Shown piece after piece: positions 15,535 to 24,551 of a DNA stretch of 30,980 bases (positions are counted from its first letter, which is position 1; the number at the start of each line of letters is the position of its first letter). Origin of the DNA: JBOHRE01 sp050732635 (lineage in GTDB: Bacteria; Gemmatimonadota; Gemmatimonadetes; Longimicrobiales; RSA9); assembly GCA_050732635.1 (NCBI GenBank), contig JBOHRE010000032.1, forward strand, positions 1-30,980. The letters run 5' to 3'. Below the pieces are notes generated by a model. It saw nothing but the letters and a program-made list of their open reading frames with translations. It was not told the DNA's origin and did not search any database. A program made the position numbers and the translations under genes.

Positions 15535-16176
15535 TCACAGCCCGGACTGCGCCGAATAGGGGTCGGCGCCCAGGACCGAGCGGGCGGCCGCCTCGATGAA
15601 GTTGCGCACCAGCTGCAGACCCGGCACGCCACTCTTCTCGGGGTGGAACTGAACGCCCCAGGCGTTGACTTTGCGTACCGCGGCTGGAAAGCCGTCGCTC
15701 TCATGCATTGCCCAGCCGATCACCTGCGTGCTGACCGCGTCCGGCTCGACCGCATGACCATGCGCGAAGTAGGCGGTCAACGGCACCACGCCGCGAAACA
15801 GCGGGTCGGCCGCTGTCTGCACCTGGTTCCAGCCGATGTGCGGCACGCGGCGCGCGCGCAGCGGTCGGACGCGTCCTTCGAAAAAGCCGACGCCGTGCTC
15901 GTCGCCATCGTCACTGCCCTCGAACAGCAGGTGCATGCCGATGCCGATGGCGAGGCAGGGAAAGCCGGCGGCGAGGGCGACGCGGACCGCATGGCCGCCG
16001 GGGCCGAGCCGGCGCGCGCCCGCCGCGAAGCGGCCGGTTCCTGGCAGGACCAGCGCATCCGCGTCGAGCAGCGAGGTGGCGTCCGGCTCGAGCACGATAC
16101 GCGCGCCGCCGAGCTCCAGCGCCTTTGCCAGCGTGTGCACGTTGCCGGCGCCGTAATCGAATAGTGCGACTCTCAT
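15535..16176 (-). CDS. hisH: HisH-like glutamine amidotransferase lacking the nucleophilic cysteine (213 aa)
   Basis: Class I amidotransferase fold matching HisH, which hydrolyses glutamine to feed ammonia to HisF. DYGAGNVHTLAKAL (8-20), PGTG (45-48), HIGWNQV (113-119) and GVQFHPEKS with His178 and Glu180 are family landmarks. The nucleophile elbow, normally GICLGMQ, reads AIGIGMH (76-82): the catalytic Cys is Gly78 and the following Gln is His82. The only nearby cysteine is Cys74, four residues earlier. Two of three triad residues remain, but glutaminase activity is not expected. The reading is uninterrupted and supported by the DNA (about 15930-15960). It starts with ATG at 16176 and is divergent from the glutamate dehydrogenase gene. 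A 103-base gap separates it from the hisF-like gene. Confidence 0.83.
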   Translation of the reverse strand: MRVALFDYGAGNVHTLAKALELGGARIVLEPDATSLLDADALVLPGTGRFAAGARRLGPGGHAVRVALAAGFPCLAIGIGMHLLFEGSDDGDEHGVGFFEGRVRPLRARRVPHIGWNQVQTAADPLFRGVVPLTAYFAHGHAVEPDAVSTQVIGWAMHESDGFPAAVRKVNAWGVQFHPEKSGVPGLQLVRNFIEAAARSVLGADPYSAQSGL

Positions 16177-16338
16177 GCTCCCGGATGATCGCCTGGCGTG
16201 GTCGCGGCAAGGTGGCGCCTGCCGGCTGCAGGCACAAACGCCGGAGGGCCGCGCCCTGCGGGTCTTGCGTCCCCATGCGCCGCGCCAGACTTTGCGCGCC
16301 GGCGGCGTACGGCCGCTACACAGGTCCTCGACCTGCTA

Positions 16339-19300
16339 ATGGCTGAACGAACGAAGACGATGACTCCGGGCGGGCGCTTCGCCAGCCCGATCATAGACGC
16401 GATCTGCGAGGAGATCGAGGTGCTTGCCGAACGGGCGCCCGGCCGTCTGGCCGGAGCGCCCGTCGATTTGCTGACCACCTTCGCGCGGCTGCTCTATGCC
16501 AAGGCGCCGCCGGAGTTCTTCCAGGGCCGCAGCACGACGGTGCTGGCGGAAGCGGCGCTGGCGGATTTCCACGCGCTGGACCGCGCCCGACCGGAACGGG
16601 TCGACGTCGAGGTCACCAACCCGGATGTCGATACGGAAGGGTGGTACGCGCCAGTCACGGTGATCCGAACCAACGTCTCCGAGCGCCCGTTCATCGTCGA
16701 CAGCATCCGCGAGTACCTGAACGAGCGCGGCCTCGCCATCGAGCGCTTCCTGCACCCGGTGCTGCGGGTCGTGCGCGACCACGAGGGCGCGGTCGTCGAG
16801 GTCGGCCCCGTCACCGCCGGGCCGCCACTGGAGTCGTGGGTGCACTGCGAGATCGCGCGGCTGACCGAGGGCGCGCGCATGGATGCACTGCGCTCGGACA
16901 TCGCGGCCAGCCTGGGCGATGTCGTGCGCGCGACCGAGGACTTCGGCGCCATGATGGCGGCACTGGATGAAACCATCGCGTATCTCGACCGCTATGGTGA
17001 GCGGCTCGCCGACCGCCGCACCGAGATCGAGGAGGTCGAGGAGTTCCTCCGCTGGCTGCGCGATGGTGCGTTCGTCTTCCTCGGCTATCGCGGCTACGAC
17101 ATCCTCGATGATCCCCAGCGCGGCCGGGCGATCACGGTCGAGCCCGGCTCGGGTCTGGGAATCCTGCGCGATGAGACCGCCTCGACGTTCTCCGAGCCGG
17201 TTCCACTCGAGACACTGCGGCCCGGCCTGCGCGCCCGCGTGGCCGGTGGGCCGCTGCTCATCATCAGCAAGACGAACGCGCCGTCGACCGTTCACCGCCG
17301 TGTGCGGATGGACTACATCGGCGTCAAGAAGCTGGATGCGCAGGGGGGCGTCGCCGGAGAACGTCGCTTCATCGGGCTGTTCACATCACAGGCCTATTCC
17401 GAGGATGCCGAGCAGATTCCGATCCTGCGCGAGAAGCTGCGCGCGATCCTGCAGGACGCCGCTGCGCTGCCCGGATCGTACGACTACAAGGAGATCATCA
17501 CGATCTTCAACTCGATGCCGAAGGAGGAGCTGTTCCTGAGTTCGGCCGAGGAGATCGGCGCCGAGATCCAGACTGCGCTCGCCCTGTACGGCACGAGGGA
17601 GATCCGGGTTACGCTGCGTCCCGACCCGCTCGATCGCGGTGTGTCGGTGATGGTCATCATGCCGAAGGACCGCTTCTCCGGCGAAGTCCGCCAGTCGCTC
17701 GAGGAGGCACTGGTGGGCAAGCTCGGCGGCGCCGTGCTCAACTACCACCTGGCCCTGGGTGGCGGCGACCAGGCGCGCCTGCACTTCTACCTGTCCACGG
17801 CGCCCGACAACCTGGCCGGTACGGAGGCGTCCGAGCTGGAGCAGATCGTCCGACGCCTGATCCGGACCTGGGCCGACCGCGTCCGCGAAGAGCTCGAACG
17901 GGTGCGTCCCGTCGAGCAGGCTCGCCGGCTCGCGCAACGCTTCACCCGCGCCTTCGCTCCGGACTACCAGGCGGCGACGGATCCGGCGATCGCGCGCGAG
18001 GACATTCTCGAGCTCGACGCACTGGCCACGGAGCGCCGGCCATTGTCGGTACGCCTGCGAAACGCCAACGGAGGCGGGACCGAGGCCGGACAGGAGCCGG
18101 TCACGATTCTCAAGCTCTACCTGATCGGCGAGCGGCTGGTGCTGTCCGACTTCATGCCCATCCTCGACAATGCGGGTGTGCGCGTGATCTCGGTGCGGCC
18201 GTTCGAGATCGCCGGCGATGATGTGCCGCGAGCGCACATCTACGCCTTCGCGGTGCAGGACCCCTATCGCCGACCGATCGAGGTCGAGCGGATCGGCGGG
18301 CTCCTGTCCGACGCGTTGCTCGCGGTCCACGCGGGCGACGCCGTCAGCGACGAGCTCAATTGCCTGATCCTGACCGCGGGCCTGGCGTGGCGCGAGGTGG
18401 ACGTGCTACGCGCCTACTCCGAGTACGCGTTCCAGCTCGGCGCGGTGCCGAGCCGCCGGACACTGCTCAACGCCTTGCGTGCCTATCCGGGCGCAGCGCG
18501 GCTGCTGTTCCGCCTATTCGCCATCAAGTTCGATCCAGCGATCACGCTCCGTTCGGCCCACGGTGCTGCGGAGGCGAGTGCGATCCAGCAGGACTTCATC
18601 CGCTCGCTGGAAGGGGTCGCCTCACTCGGCGACGACCGCGCGCTGCGCCGCCTGGTGAACCTGATCGACGCGACGGTCCGGACCAACTACTTCGTCACCG
18701 GCGGCGCGGGCACCCTGAAGCGCTCGGGCGGCGTGCCGTATCTGTCCTTCAAGTTCTCCGGTGATGCGCTCCAGGCGATCGTACGAACGCGCCTGCGCTT
18801 CGAGGTCTGGGTGCAGTCCGCGCGCCTGGCAGGTGTGCACCTGCGCGGCGCCAGGGTCGCCCGTGGCGGTATCCGCTTCAGCGACCGGCCCGACGACTTC
18901 CGGACCGAGATCTTCGGCCTGGTCAAGACACAGCACGTGAAGAATGCGGTGATCGTGCCGGCCGGCTCGAAGGGTGGATTCATCGTGAAACAGGCGCCGA
19001 GCGATCCGCAGGGGCTGGCCGCAGAAGCCGCCGAGCAGTACCGCACGCTCATTCGCGGTCTGCTGGACCTGACCGACAACCTGGTGGACGGCGAGGTCCG
19101 CCACCCGGAAGGGCTGGTGGTCTACGACGGCCCCGATCCGTACCTCGTGGTTGCCGCCGATAAGGGCACCGCGCACCTGTCCGATGTCGCCAATGCAGTT
19201 GCCGGCGAGTACGGGTTCTGGCTCGGCGACGCGTTCGCGTCCGGCGGCTCGAACGGCTACGATCACAAGACCGTCGGCATCACAGCGCGCGGTACGTGGG

Positions 19301-21255
19301 TCTGCGTGCAGCGGCATTTCCACGAAGCAGGTCGCGACATTCAGGCCGAGCCGTTCACGGTCGTCGGCATCGGCGACATGAGTGGCGACGTGTTCGGCAA
19401 TGGCATGTTGCTGTCGCGGCAGATCCGGCTGATCGGCGCGTTCGACCACCGTCACATCTTCATCGATCCGAGCCCGGACGCCGAGCGCTCCTACGCCGAG
19501 CGCGAACGCCTGTTCAGGGCGGGCCGCACCACCTGGGCCGACTACGACCGCGACGTGCTGAGTCCCGGCGGCTTCATCGTGCCACGCGGCTCGAAGGAAG
19601 TGCGGATCACGCCCGAAGTACGCGACGCGCTGGGCCTGGAACCCGACACCGCGCTTCTCGATGGCGAGGGGCTGATCAAGGCCGTGCTCCGGGCGCCGGT
19701 CGACCTGCTCTGGAACGGCGGCATCGGCACCTATGTCAAGGCCGACTTCGAGAGTCACGGCGATGTCGGGGATTCGGCAAACGACGCGGTGCGCGTCGAC
19801 GCGAACGAGCTGCGCTGCCAGGGGATCGGCGAGGGCGGCAACCTCGGCCTGACGCAGGCCGCACGTGTGGCGTTCGCACTGCGCGGCGGCCGGCTCAATA
19901 CCGATGCGCTCGACAATGCCGGCGGCGTGAACATGTCGGATCACGAGGTGAACCTCAAAATCCTGTTGAGTGCTGGGGTCGCAGCCGGACGCATGGACAT
20001 GCCGATGCGCAACCGGCTGCTGCGCGAGCTGACGGAGCCGGTGACCGAACTGGTGCTGGCGGACAATCGCTCGCAGTCGCTGGCGGTCTCGCTCGATGAG
20101 CTGCGTGGCGCCGAGATCGTCGAAGACCTGCTGAGCTTGATGACGCGTCTGGAGCGCGATCAGCTGCTGGACCGAGCGAGCGAGGCCTTGCCCACCGCCT
20201 ACGAGCTCGCCGACCGGCGCGGTCACCAGCAGATGACCCGACCCGAGCTGGCCGTACTGCTGGCCTACTCGAAGCTTGCGCTGAAGCAGACGTTGAGGCA
20301 GAGCCCGCTGCCCGAGGATGCGGCCGTCGCCAGATACCTGATCGACTATTTCCCGGCCGCCGCGATCCAGCGTGCCGGCCAGGATGCGCTGGCGGCGCAC
20401 CGGCTGCGCGCGGAGATCATCGCGTCGCAGCTGACCAACGATCTGGTCGACCTGATGGGAGCCACGTTCGTGCACCGCGTGGCGCGCGACACCGGGCAGG
20501 CGCCCGTCGATGTCGCGCGCGCCTGGGTCATCGCTGCCAGACTCTGCGGTGCTCGTACGTTGCGACAGGCACTGAACGAGATCGAGGCAGAGCTGTCCAC
20601 CGAGGTCGTCTACCGTTGGCTGCTGGGACTCGCTCGTGTGCTCGAGCGCACGACGCGCTGGGTCCTGCGCAACGTCGCAGCGGCTGCGCCGACGATGGCC
20701 GTGATCGACGAGCATCTGGACGGACTCGCCAAGCTCCGCGAGCGCTTCGACGAAATCGTGACTGGTGCGGACCGCGTCCTGTTCGAGGAGCGCGTCGCCG
20801 AGATGCGCCAGCTCACGGAGAAATACGATTTGGCGCAGCGTCTGATCACGCTGCGCTTCCTCGACCAGCTTCTCGAGATTCTGCGAGTGGGTCGCGAGAC
20901 CGGGCTCGATCCGATCCGTGTGGGCAAGGCCTACTACCGCACGTCCGAGCTGCTCGAGCTGCCGTGGCTGCGGCAGGCAATCGCCGATACCGCGGGCGAC
21001 GACCGCTGGGAGCAGCGGCTGGCGGACGAGCTGCTCGACGACGTCGGCCGCGCCCATCGCAAGTTCACTGCGCGGGTCGTCACCGAGGGCGGCGCCGACG
21101 AGGCGCTCGAGCTGCTGATCGAACGCGTGCTCGAGCGGCGCGCACGCGATGTCGCTGGCTACCTCGAGCTGGTCGCCGAGGTGCGCGGCTCGCGACCGAC
21201 ACTGGCGGCGTTGGGACTCGCCGTGCGCGAGCTGGTGCGTCTCGGCCGCCGCTGA
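16339..21255 (+). CDS. NAD-specific glutamate dehydrogenase, large (180-kDa class, 1638 aa)
   Basis: This enzyme oxidatively deaminates glutamate to 2-oxoglutarate and ammonia with NAD+, normally for amino-acid catabolism. The length (about 1600 residues) matches the L-GDH180 class of large GDHs. The N-terminal 650 or so residues correspond to the regulatory ACT-like region, with conserved VSERPFIVDSIREYL near residue 115. The catalytic core is about residues 700-1250. It contains KTQHVKNAVIVPAGSKGGF with the active-site lysine Lys878, GDMSGDVFGNGM and LLWNGGIGTYVKA (nucleotide domain). A long helical C-terminal domain follows. ATG at 16339 is chosen because upstream in-frame codons do not resemble the family; a second ATG lies seven codons later. 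It is divergent from hisH, with 162 bases between, and appears monocistronic. Confidence 0.95.
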   Translation: MAERTKTMTPGGRFASPIIDAICEEIEVLAERAPGRLAGAPVDLLTTFARLLYAKAPPEFFQGRSTTVLAEAALADFHALDRARPERVDVEVTNPDVDTEGWYAPVTVIRTNVSERPFIVDSIREYLNERGLAIERFLHPVLRVVRDHEGAVVEVGPVTAGPPLESWVHCEIARLTEGARMDALRSDIAASLGDVVRATEDFGAMMAALDETIAYLDRYGERLADRRTEIEEVEEFLRWLRDGAFVFLGYRGYDILDDPQRGRAITVEPGSGLGILRDETASTFSEPVPLETLRPGLRARVAGGPLLIISKTNAPSTVHRRVRMDYIGVKKLDAQGGVAGERRFIGLFTSQAYSEDAEQIPILREKLRAILQDAAALPGSYDYKEIITIFNSMPKEELFLSSAEEIGAEIQTALALYGTREIRVTLRPDPLDRGVSVMVIMPKDRFSGEVRQSLEEALVGKLGGAVLNYHLALGGGDQARLHFYLSTAPDNLAGTEASELEQIVRRLIRTWADRVREELERVRPVEQARRLAQRFTRAFAPDYQAATDPAIAREDILELDALATERRPLSVRLRNANGGGTEAGQEPVTILKLYLIGERLVLSDFMPILDNAGVRVISVRPFEIAGDDVPRAHIYAFAVQDPYRRPIEVERIGGLLSDALLAVHAGDAVSDELNCLILTAGLAWREVDVLRAYSEYAFQLGAVPSRRTLLNALRAYPGAARLLFRLFAIKFDPAITLRSAHGAAEASAIQQDFIRSLEGVASLGDDRALRRLVNLIDATVRTNYFVTGGAGTLKRSGGVPYLSFKFSGDALQAIVRTRLRFEVWVQSARLAGVHLRGARVARGGIRFSDRPDDFRTEIFGLVKTQHVKNAVIVPAGSKGGFIVKQAPSDPQGLAAEAAEQYRTLIRGLLDLTDNLVDGEVRHPEGLVVYDGPDPYLVVAADKGTAHLSDVANAVAGEYGFWLGDAFASGGSNGYDHKTVGITARGTWVCVQRHFHEAGRDIQAEPFTVVGIGDMSGDVFGNGMLLSRQIRLIGAFDHRHIFIDPSPDAERSYAERERLFRAGRTTWADYDRDVLSPGGFIVPRGSKEVRITPEVRDALGLEPDTALLDGEGLIKAVLRAPVDLLWNGGIGTYVKADFESHGDVGDSANDAVRVDANELRCQGIGEGGNLGLTQAARVAFALRGGRLNTDALDNAGGVNMSDHEVNLKILLSAGVAAGRMDMPMRNRLLRELTEPVTELVLADNRSQSLAVSLDELRGAEIVEDLLSLMTRLERDQLLDRASEALPTAYELADRRGHQQMTRPELAVLLAYSKLALKQTLRQSPLPEDAAVARYLIDYFPAAAIQRAGQDALAAHRLRAEIIASQLTNDLVDLMGATFVHRVARDTGQAPVDVARAWVIAARLCGARTLRQALNEIEAELSTEVVYRWLLGLARVLERTTRWVLRNVAAAAPTMAVIDEHLDGLAKLRERFDEIVTGADRVLFEERVAEMRQLTEKYDLAQRLITLRFLDQLLEILRVGRETGLDPIRVGKAYYRTSELLELPWLRQAIADTAGDDRWEQRLADELLDDVGRAHRKFTARVVTEGGADEALELLIERVLERRARDVAGYLELVAEVRGSRPTLAALGLAVRELVRLGRR

Positions 21256-21310
21256 GCCCCAGGCTCGCCGCCCGACGCGTCGCGGCCAGGCTCAGCGCCG
21301 GGCGAGCTCG

Positions 21311-21333
21311 GCGTCCGCCACAGCGGCGGACGC
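21311..21333. terminator. Perfect 9-base inverted repeat between convergent genes
   Basis: GCGTCCGCC (21311-21319) and GGCGGACGC (21325-21333) pair perfectly around the loop ACAGC. The stem lies between the stop of the glutamate dehydrogenase and that of the convergent GGDEF/EAL gene, directly touching the latter's stop codon. There is no T tract on either strand, so it may be a bidirectional factor-assisted terminator or an RNA-stabilising hairpin. Confidence 0.5.
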
Positions 21334-23421
21334 TCAGTGCGCGATCATGGCCGCGGCGCGGATCGGCTCCAGCGGCGTCGCGAAGAGGAATCCCTGCCCG
21401 AAGCGCGAACCCATGGCGCGCAGCCGCGAGCGCTGTTCCTCGGTCTCGACCCCCTCGGCGACCGGCTCCATGCCGAGATGCCGGGCCAGCGACACGATCG
21501 TCGCGACCAGGCCGAGACTCTGGCCGCCATTGCCCATGCGCTTCACGAACGATCGATCGATCTTCACCGTGTCGATCGGGAACTGGTGCAGCACGCTGAG
21601 CGACGAGTAGCCCGTACCGAAGTCGTCGATACAGAGTCGCACGCCGGCGTGTCGGAGCCGCCGCAACGTGCTCGTCGCGAGCTCGGGATTCTCCATAACC
21701 GCGCCTTCAGTGATCTCCAGGTGCAACGCCGTCGGCTGGATGCCGGCCGCGCTGGCAATGCCCAGCACCTGCTCGACGAGATCGGGCTGCATGAACTGTC
21801 TGGGCGAGAGGTTGACCGCCATGCTGAGCGGCGTGACCTGCGGGAAGCGAGTCTGCCAGTCGGCAAGCTGCGTGCACGCGTGGCGCAGGACCCAGAGCCC
21901 GATCGGCACGATCAGACCGCTGTCTTCCGCCGCCTCGATGAAGGCATCGGGAGTCAGTAGCCCGCGCGCGGGATGACGCCAGCGCAGCAACGCCTCGAAT
22001 CCCTGCAGCGAGCCGTCGGCCAAGCTCACGATCGGCTGATACAGCAAGGTGAACTCACGCCGTGCAACCGCGTGGCGCAGGTCCGTCTCGAGCTGCAGCT
22101 GCGCGACAACGTGTGCGTGCATCTGCCGGTCGAAGATCTGATAATGCCCGCGCCCGCTCGCCTTCGCCCGGTACATCGCCGTGTCCGCATCGCGCAGCAG
22201 CTCCTCGGGACCCTCACACTCCTCCGGGCACATGGTGATGCCGATGCTCACCGAGGTGAAGACCTCGTGCTCGAGCAGCTGGAACGGCTGCGCCATGCGT
22301 TGCTGGATCCGCTTGGCGACGTACGTCGCGTCGGCCACCTCGTCGATGGCATCCAGCAGGATCGCGAACTCGTCACCGCCCAGCCGCGCCACGGTGTCTT
22401 CCGCCCGGACACAGGTCGACAGCAGCCGCGCCACCGCCAGCAGCAGCTGGTCACCCATGTAGTGACCCAGGCTGTCGTTCACCAGCTTGAAGCGGTCGAG
22501 GTCGAGGAACAGTACGGCGAACAGCTGCTGGTTGCGCCGCCAGCGGGCAATGACGCGCTCCAGCCGATCCACGAACAGCGCGCGGTTCGGCAGGCCCGTC
22601 AGCGTGTCGTGTAACGCATCGTGCAGTAGCTGGGCTTCGACCACCTTGCGGTCCGTAATGTCGTGGACGATGCCTTCGTAGCCGTCGAGCGTGCCGTCGG
22701 GCCCATACCTCGAGCTCGCCGTGATCAGCGCCCAGATTTCACGGCCGTCCTTACGCCGCAGTCGAACCTCGTGCTCGCGCACCCAGCCGTTCCGCTCGAC
22801 GAGCTGTTGCAGCCGCGTCCGCTCCTCGGCATCGCCGTACAGATCCGCCACGTTCAGCCACGCCAGCTCCGGCCGCGTGTAGCCGAACAGCTCGAGACCG
22901 GCATCATTCAGCTCCAGCACCCGCCCGTCCCGGGACGTCATGTAGATCGCATCCCGGGAACGCTCGATGAACGCGCGGTAGCGGCGCTCGCTCTCCCGCA
23001 GCGCCTCCTGCGCTCGCCGCTGCTCATGCGCCGCACGCGCGCGCTCCAGCGCGTAGCGCACCGCGCGCACGGCCAGGGTGTCGTAGAGCTGGTCCTTCAG
23101 CAGGTAATCGGCCGCACCATGCTGCAGCGCCTTCAAGGCCGTCGCCTCGTTCTCCGGCTCCGCGAGTACGACGATCGGCGCGCCCGTCGCCTGCGCTTCG
23201 ACCAGCGCATACGCTGCCAGCCCGCGCGCCTCCGGCAGCTCGAGCGAGAGCAGGATCACGTCCGGCGACGTCACCCCCAGCCACGTGACCGCCTCGCGCA
23301 CACCCGCCGCCCGCGACACGTCGAACCGTGTCTCGCGGTCGTCTTCCAGCGTGCGCCGCAGCAGTTCGCCTGTCGGCGCGCTCGCCTCCACCAGGAGGAC
23401 GTGAATGCTCTGTGCGCTCAT
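21334..23421 (-). CDS. Pseudo-REC / PAS / GGDEF / EAL signalling protein (695 aa)
   Basis: Residues 5-120 form a receiver-like domain, but the phospho-acceptor position is Ser59 (VILLSLELP) and the acidic pair is reduced to E12-A13, so it should not be phosphorylated; Lys109 remains. PAS domain about 143-258 (RAFIERSRDAIYM, then IVHDITDRK). GGDEF about 262-432 with an intact motif at 348-352 and an RAED product-inhibition site (339-342) at the usual distance. EAL about 440-690 with E476, N537, E569, D599-D600, K620, E656 and Q676. Both c-di-GMP synthesis and breakdown are possible, with PAS probably setting the balance. Single gene, convergent with gdh. The upstream gap to ilvE (127 bases) shows no clear promoter. 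Confidence 0.93.
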   Translation of the reverse strand: MSAQSIHVLLVEASAPTGELLRRTLEDDRETRFDVSRAAGVREAVTWLGVTSPDVILLSLELPEARGLAAYALVEAQATGAPIVVLAEPENEATALKALQHGAADYLLKDQLYDTLAVRAVRYALERARAAHEQRRAQEALRESERRYRAFIERSRDAIYMTSRDGRVLELNDAGLELFGYTRPELAWLNVADLYGDAEERTRLQQLVERNGWVREHEVRLRRKDGREIWALITASSRYGPDGTLDGYEGIVHDITDRKVVEAQLLHDALHDTLTGLPNRALFVDRLERVIARWRRNQQLFAVLFLDLDRFKLVNDSLGHYMGDQLLLAVARLLSTCVRAEDTVARLGGDEFAILLDAIDEVADATYVAKRIQQRMAQPFQLLEHEVFTSVSIGITMCPEECEGPEELLRDADTAMYRAKASGRGHYQIFDRQMHAHVVAQLQLETDLRHAVARREFTLLYQPIVSLADGSLQGFEALLRWRHPARGLLTPDAFIEAAEDSGLIVPIGLWVLRHACTQLADWQTRFPQVTPLSMAVNLSPRQFMQPDLVEQVLGIASAAGIQPTALHLEITEGAVMENPELATSTLRRLRHAGVRLCIDDFGTGYSSLSVLHQFPIDTVKIDRSFVKRMGNGGQSLGLVATIVSLARHLGMEPVAEGVETEEQRSRLRAMGSRFGQGFLFATPLEPIRAAAMIAH

Positions 23422-23548
23422 CGTGCGATGTGCACTCCAGCGCTATCGATGCCTGGGCAGGTTTGGCGGCGGGAGGGGAGAGCGGGTGCCGCCGCAGGCG
23501 AGGGGTGCAAGAGGCGAGCCGGCGGGGCAAACTGTTGTTGTCAGCGCC

Positions 23549-24481
23549 TCAGGGCTCTCGGACCGGCGTCAGCCAGCCGTACGCGTCCGCCGCGCGGCCG
23601 TGCGCCAGGTCCATGAATCGCTGCTGGAGCCGCAAGGTGACCGGACCGGCTCGGCCAGCGCCGACCGGGATCCGGTCCACGCTGCGAATCGGTGTGATCT
23701 CGGCGGCGGTGCCGGTGAAGAAGAGCTCATCGGCGATGTAAAGCCACTCGCGCGGGACGGGCTGTTCGCGCACCGTGAGCTCCATCTCGCTGGCGAGGGT
23801 GATGATGCTGTCGCGCGTGATGCCCATGAGCGAGGTGCCGTCGACGACGGGCGTGATCAGCATGCCATCGCGAACCAGGAAGAGGTTCTGTCCGCTGCCT
23901 TCGCTGACGACGCCGGAGGGGCCGATGGCGATGCCTTCGGCGTAGCCGTTCGTGATCGCCTCCATCTTGATCAGCTGCGCGCTGTTGTAGTGTCCGGCGG
24001 CCTTGGCCGCGACGGGAAAGGTGTTGGGGTGCGCGCGCAGCCAGCTCGAGACGCAGACGTCGACGCCCTCTTCGAGCGCACCGGCACCGAGGTAGGTGCC
24101 CCAGGACCAGCACGCGACATAGGTCTCGATCGGGCTGCTCGACGGATCCAGCCCGGCCGCGCCATAGCCGCGCAGCACCATCGGCCGGACGTAGCATTCC
24201 TCGAGGCCATTCCGCGCGATCAGCTGGGTGCAGGCCGCGGTGAGCGTCTCGGCCGTGTGTGGCACGTCCATGCGGTAGACGCGGCAGGAATCGAACAGGC
24301 GGCGCAGGTGGGCATCGAGGCGAAACACCGCAGGCCCAGCCGGTGTCCGATAGCAGCGGATGCCCTCGAACACCGAGGACCCGAACTGCACGGCCAGGCT
24401 GAGCACGTGGACGGTCGCGTCGTGCCACGGCACCATCTCCCCATCCCGCCAGATCCACTCCGCCGCGACCAGCCTGCTCAT
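23549..24481 (-). CDS. ilvE: Branched-chain amino acid aminotransferase, class IV PLP enzyme (310 aa)
   Basis: Fold-type IV aminotransferase that interconverts Leu/Ile/Val and their 2-oxo acids with glutamate. Evidence: FGSSVFEGIRCY (33-44), the PLP lysine Lys160 in VAAKAAGHYNSA, EGSGQNLFLV (194-203), MGITRDSII (219-227) and the FFTGTAAEITPI stretch near the C-terminus, all in family order. Length is normal (about 305). The start ATG (24479-24481) is joined to a hexanucleotide repeat whose units carry AGGG, the nearest lying seven bases before the ATG and able to serve as Shine-Dalgarno. It is last in the set cupin-SDR-ilvE, 70 bases below the SDR stop, so cotranscription is likely but not certain. 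D-amino-acid transaminase or ADC lyase are less likely given the length and motifs. Confidence 0.92.
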   Translation of the reverse strand: MSRLVAAEWIWRDGEMVPWHDATVHVLSLAVQFGSSVFEGIRCYRTPAGPAVFRLDAHLRRLFDSCRVYRMDVPHTAETLTAACTQLIARNGLEECYVRPMVLRGYGAAGLDPSSSPIETYVACWSWGTYLGAGALEEGVDVCVSSWLRAHPNTFPVAAKAAGHYNSAQLIKMEAITNGYAEGIAIGPSGVVSEGSGQNLFLVRDGMLITPVVDGTSLMGITRDSIITLASEMELTVREQPVPREWLYIADELFFTGTAAEITPIRSVDRIPVGAGRAGPVTLRLQQRFMDLAHGRAADAYGWLTPVREP

Positions 24482-24516
24482 ACTCTTACCCTTACCCTTA
24501 CCCTTACACTTACACT
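24481..24516 (-). repeat. Hexanucleotide repeat AGNGTA, six units, fused to the ilvE start codon
   Basis: On the minus strand the units read AGTGTA twice, AGGGTA three times and AGAGTA once, and the final A is the A of the ilvE ATG. A further degenerate unit (AGAGCA) precedes them. On the plus strand it looks like telomere-type TTACCC. Each central unit contains an AGGG core, so the array supplies the ribosome binding region of ilvE. Copy-number change by slippage could alter translation; that is inference. Confidence 0.85.
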
Positions 24517-24551
24517 TGCTCTCATCCCTGACACTTCCTCTGTCACTGCCC

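Noticed and set aside
18622..21057. Long open frame of 811 codons on the minus strand inside the glutamate dehydrogenase gene
   Set aside because: The plus-strand protein has full family motifs; the antisense reading is Arg/Gln/Asp-rich with no domain and arises from GC-rich codon bias.
24481..24516. Telomere-like TTACCC run as sign of a linear replicon end or CRISPR
   Set aside because: Only six imperfect 6-base units within an operon-like gene set, no spacers and no terminal position, so a simple repeat is the better reading.
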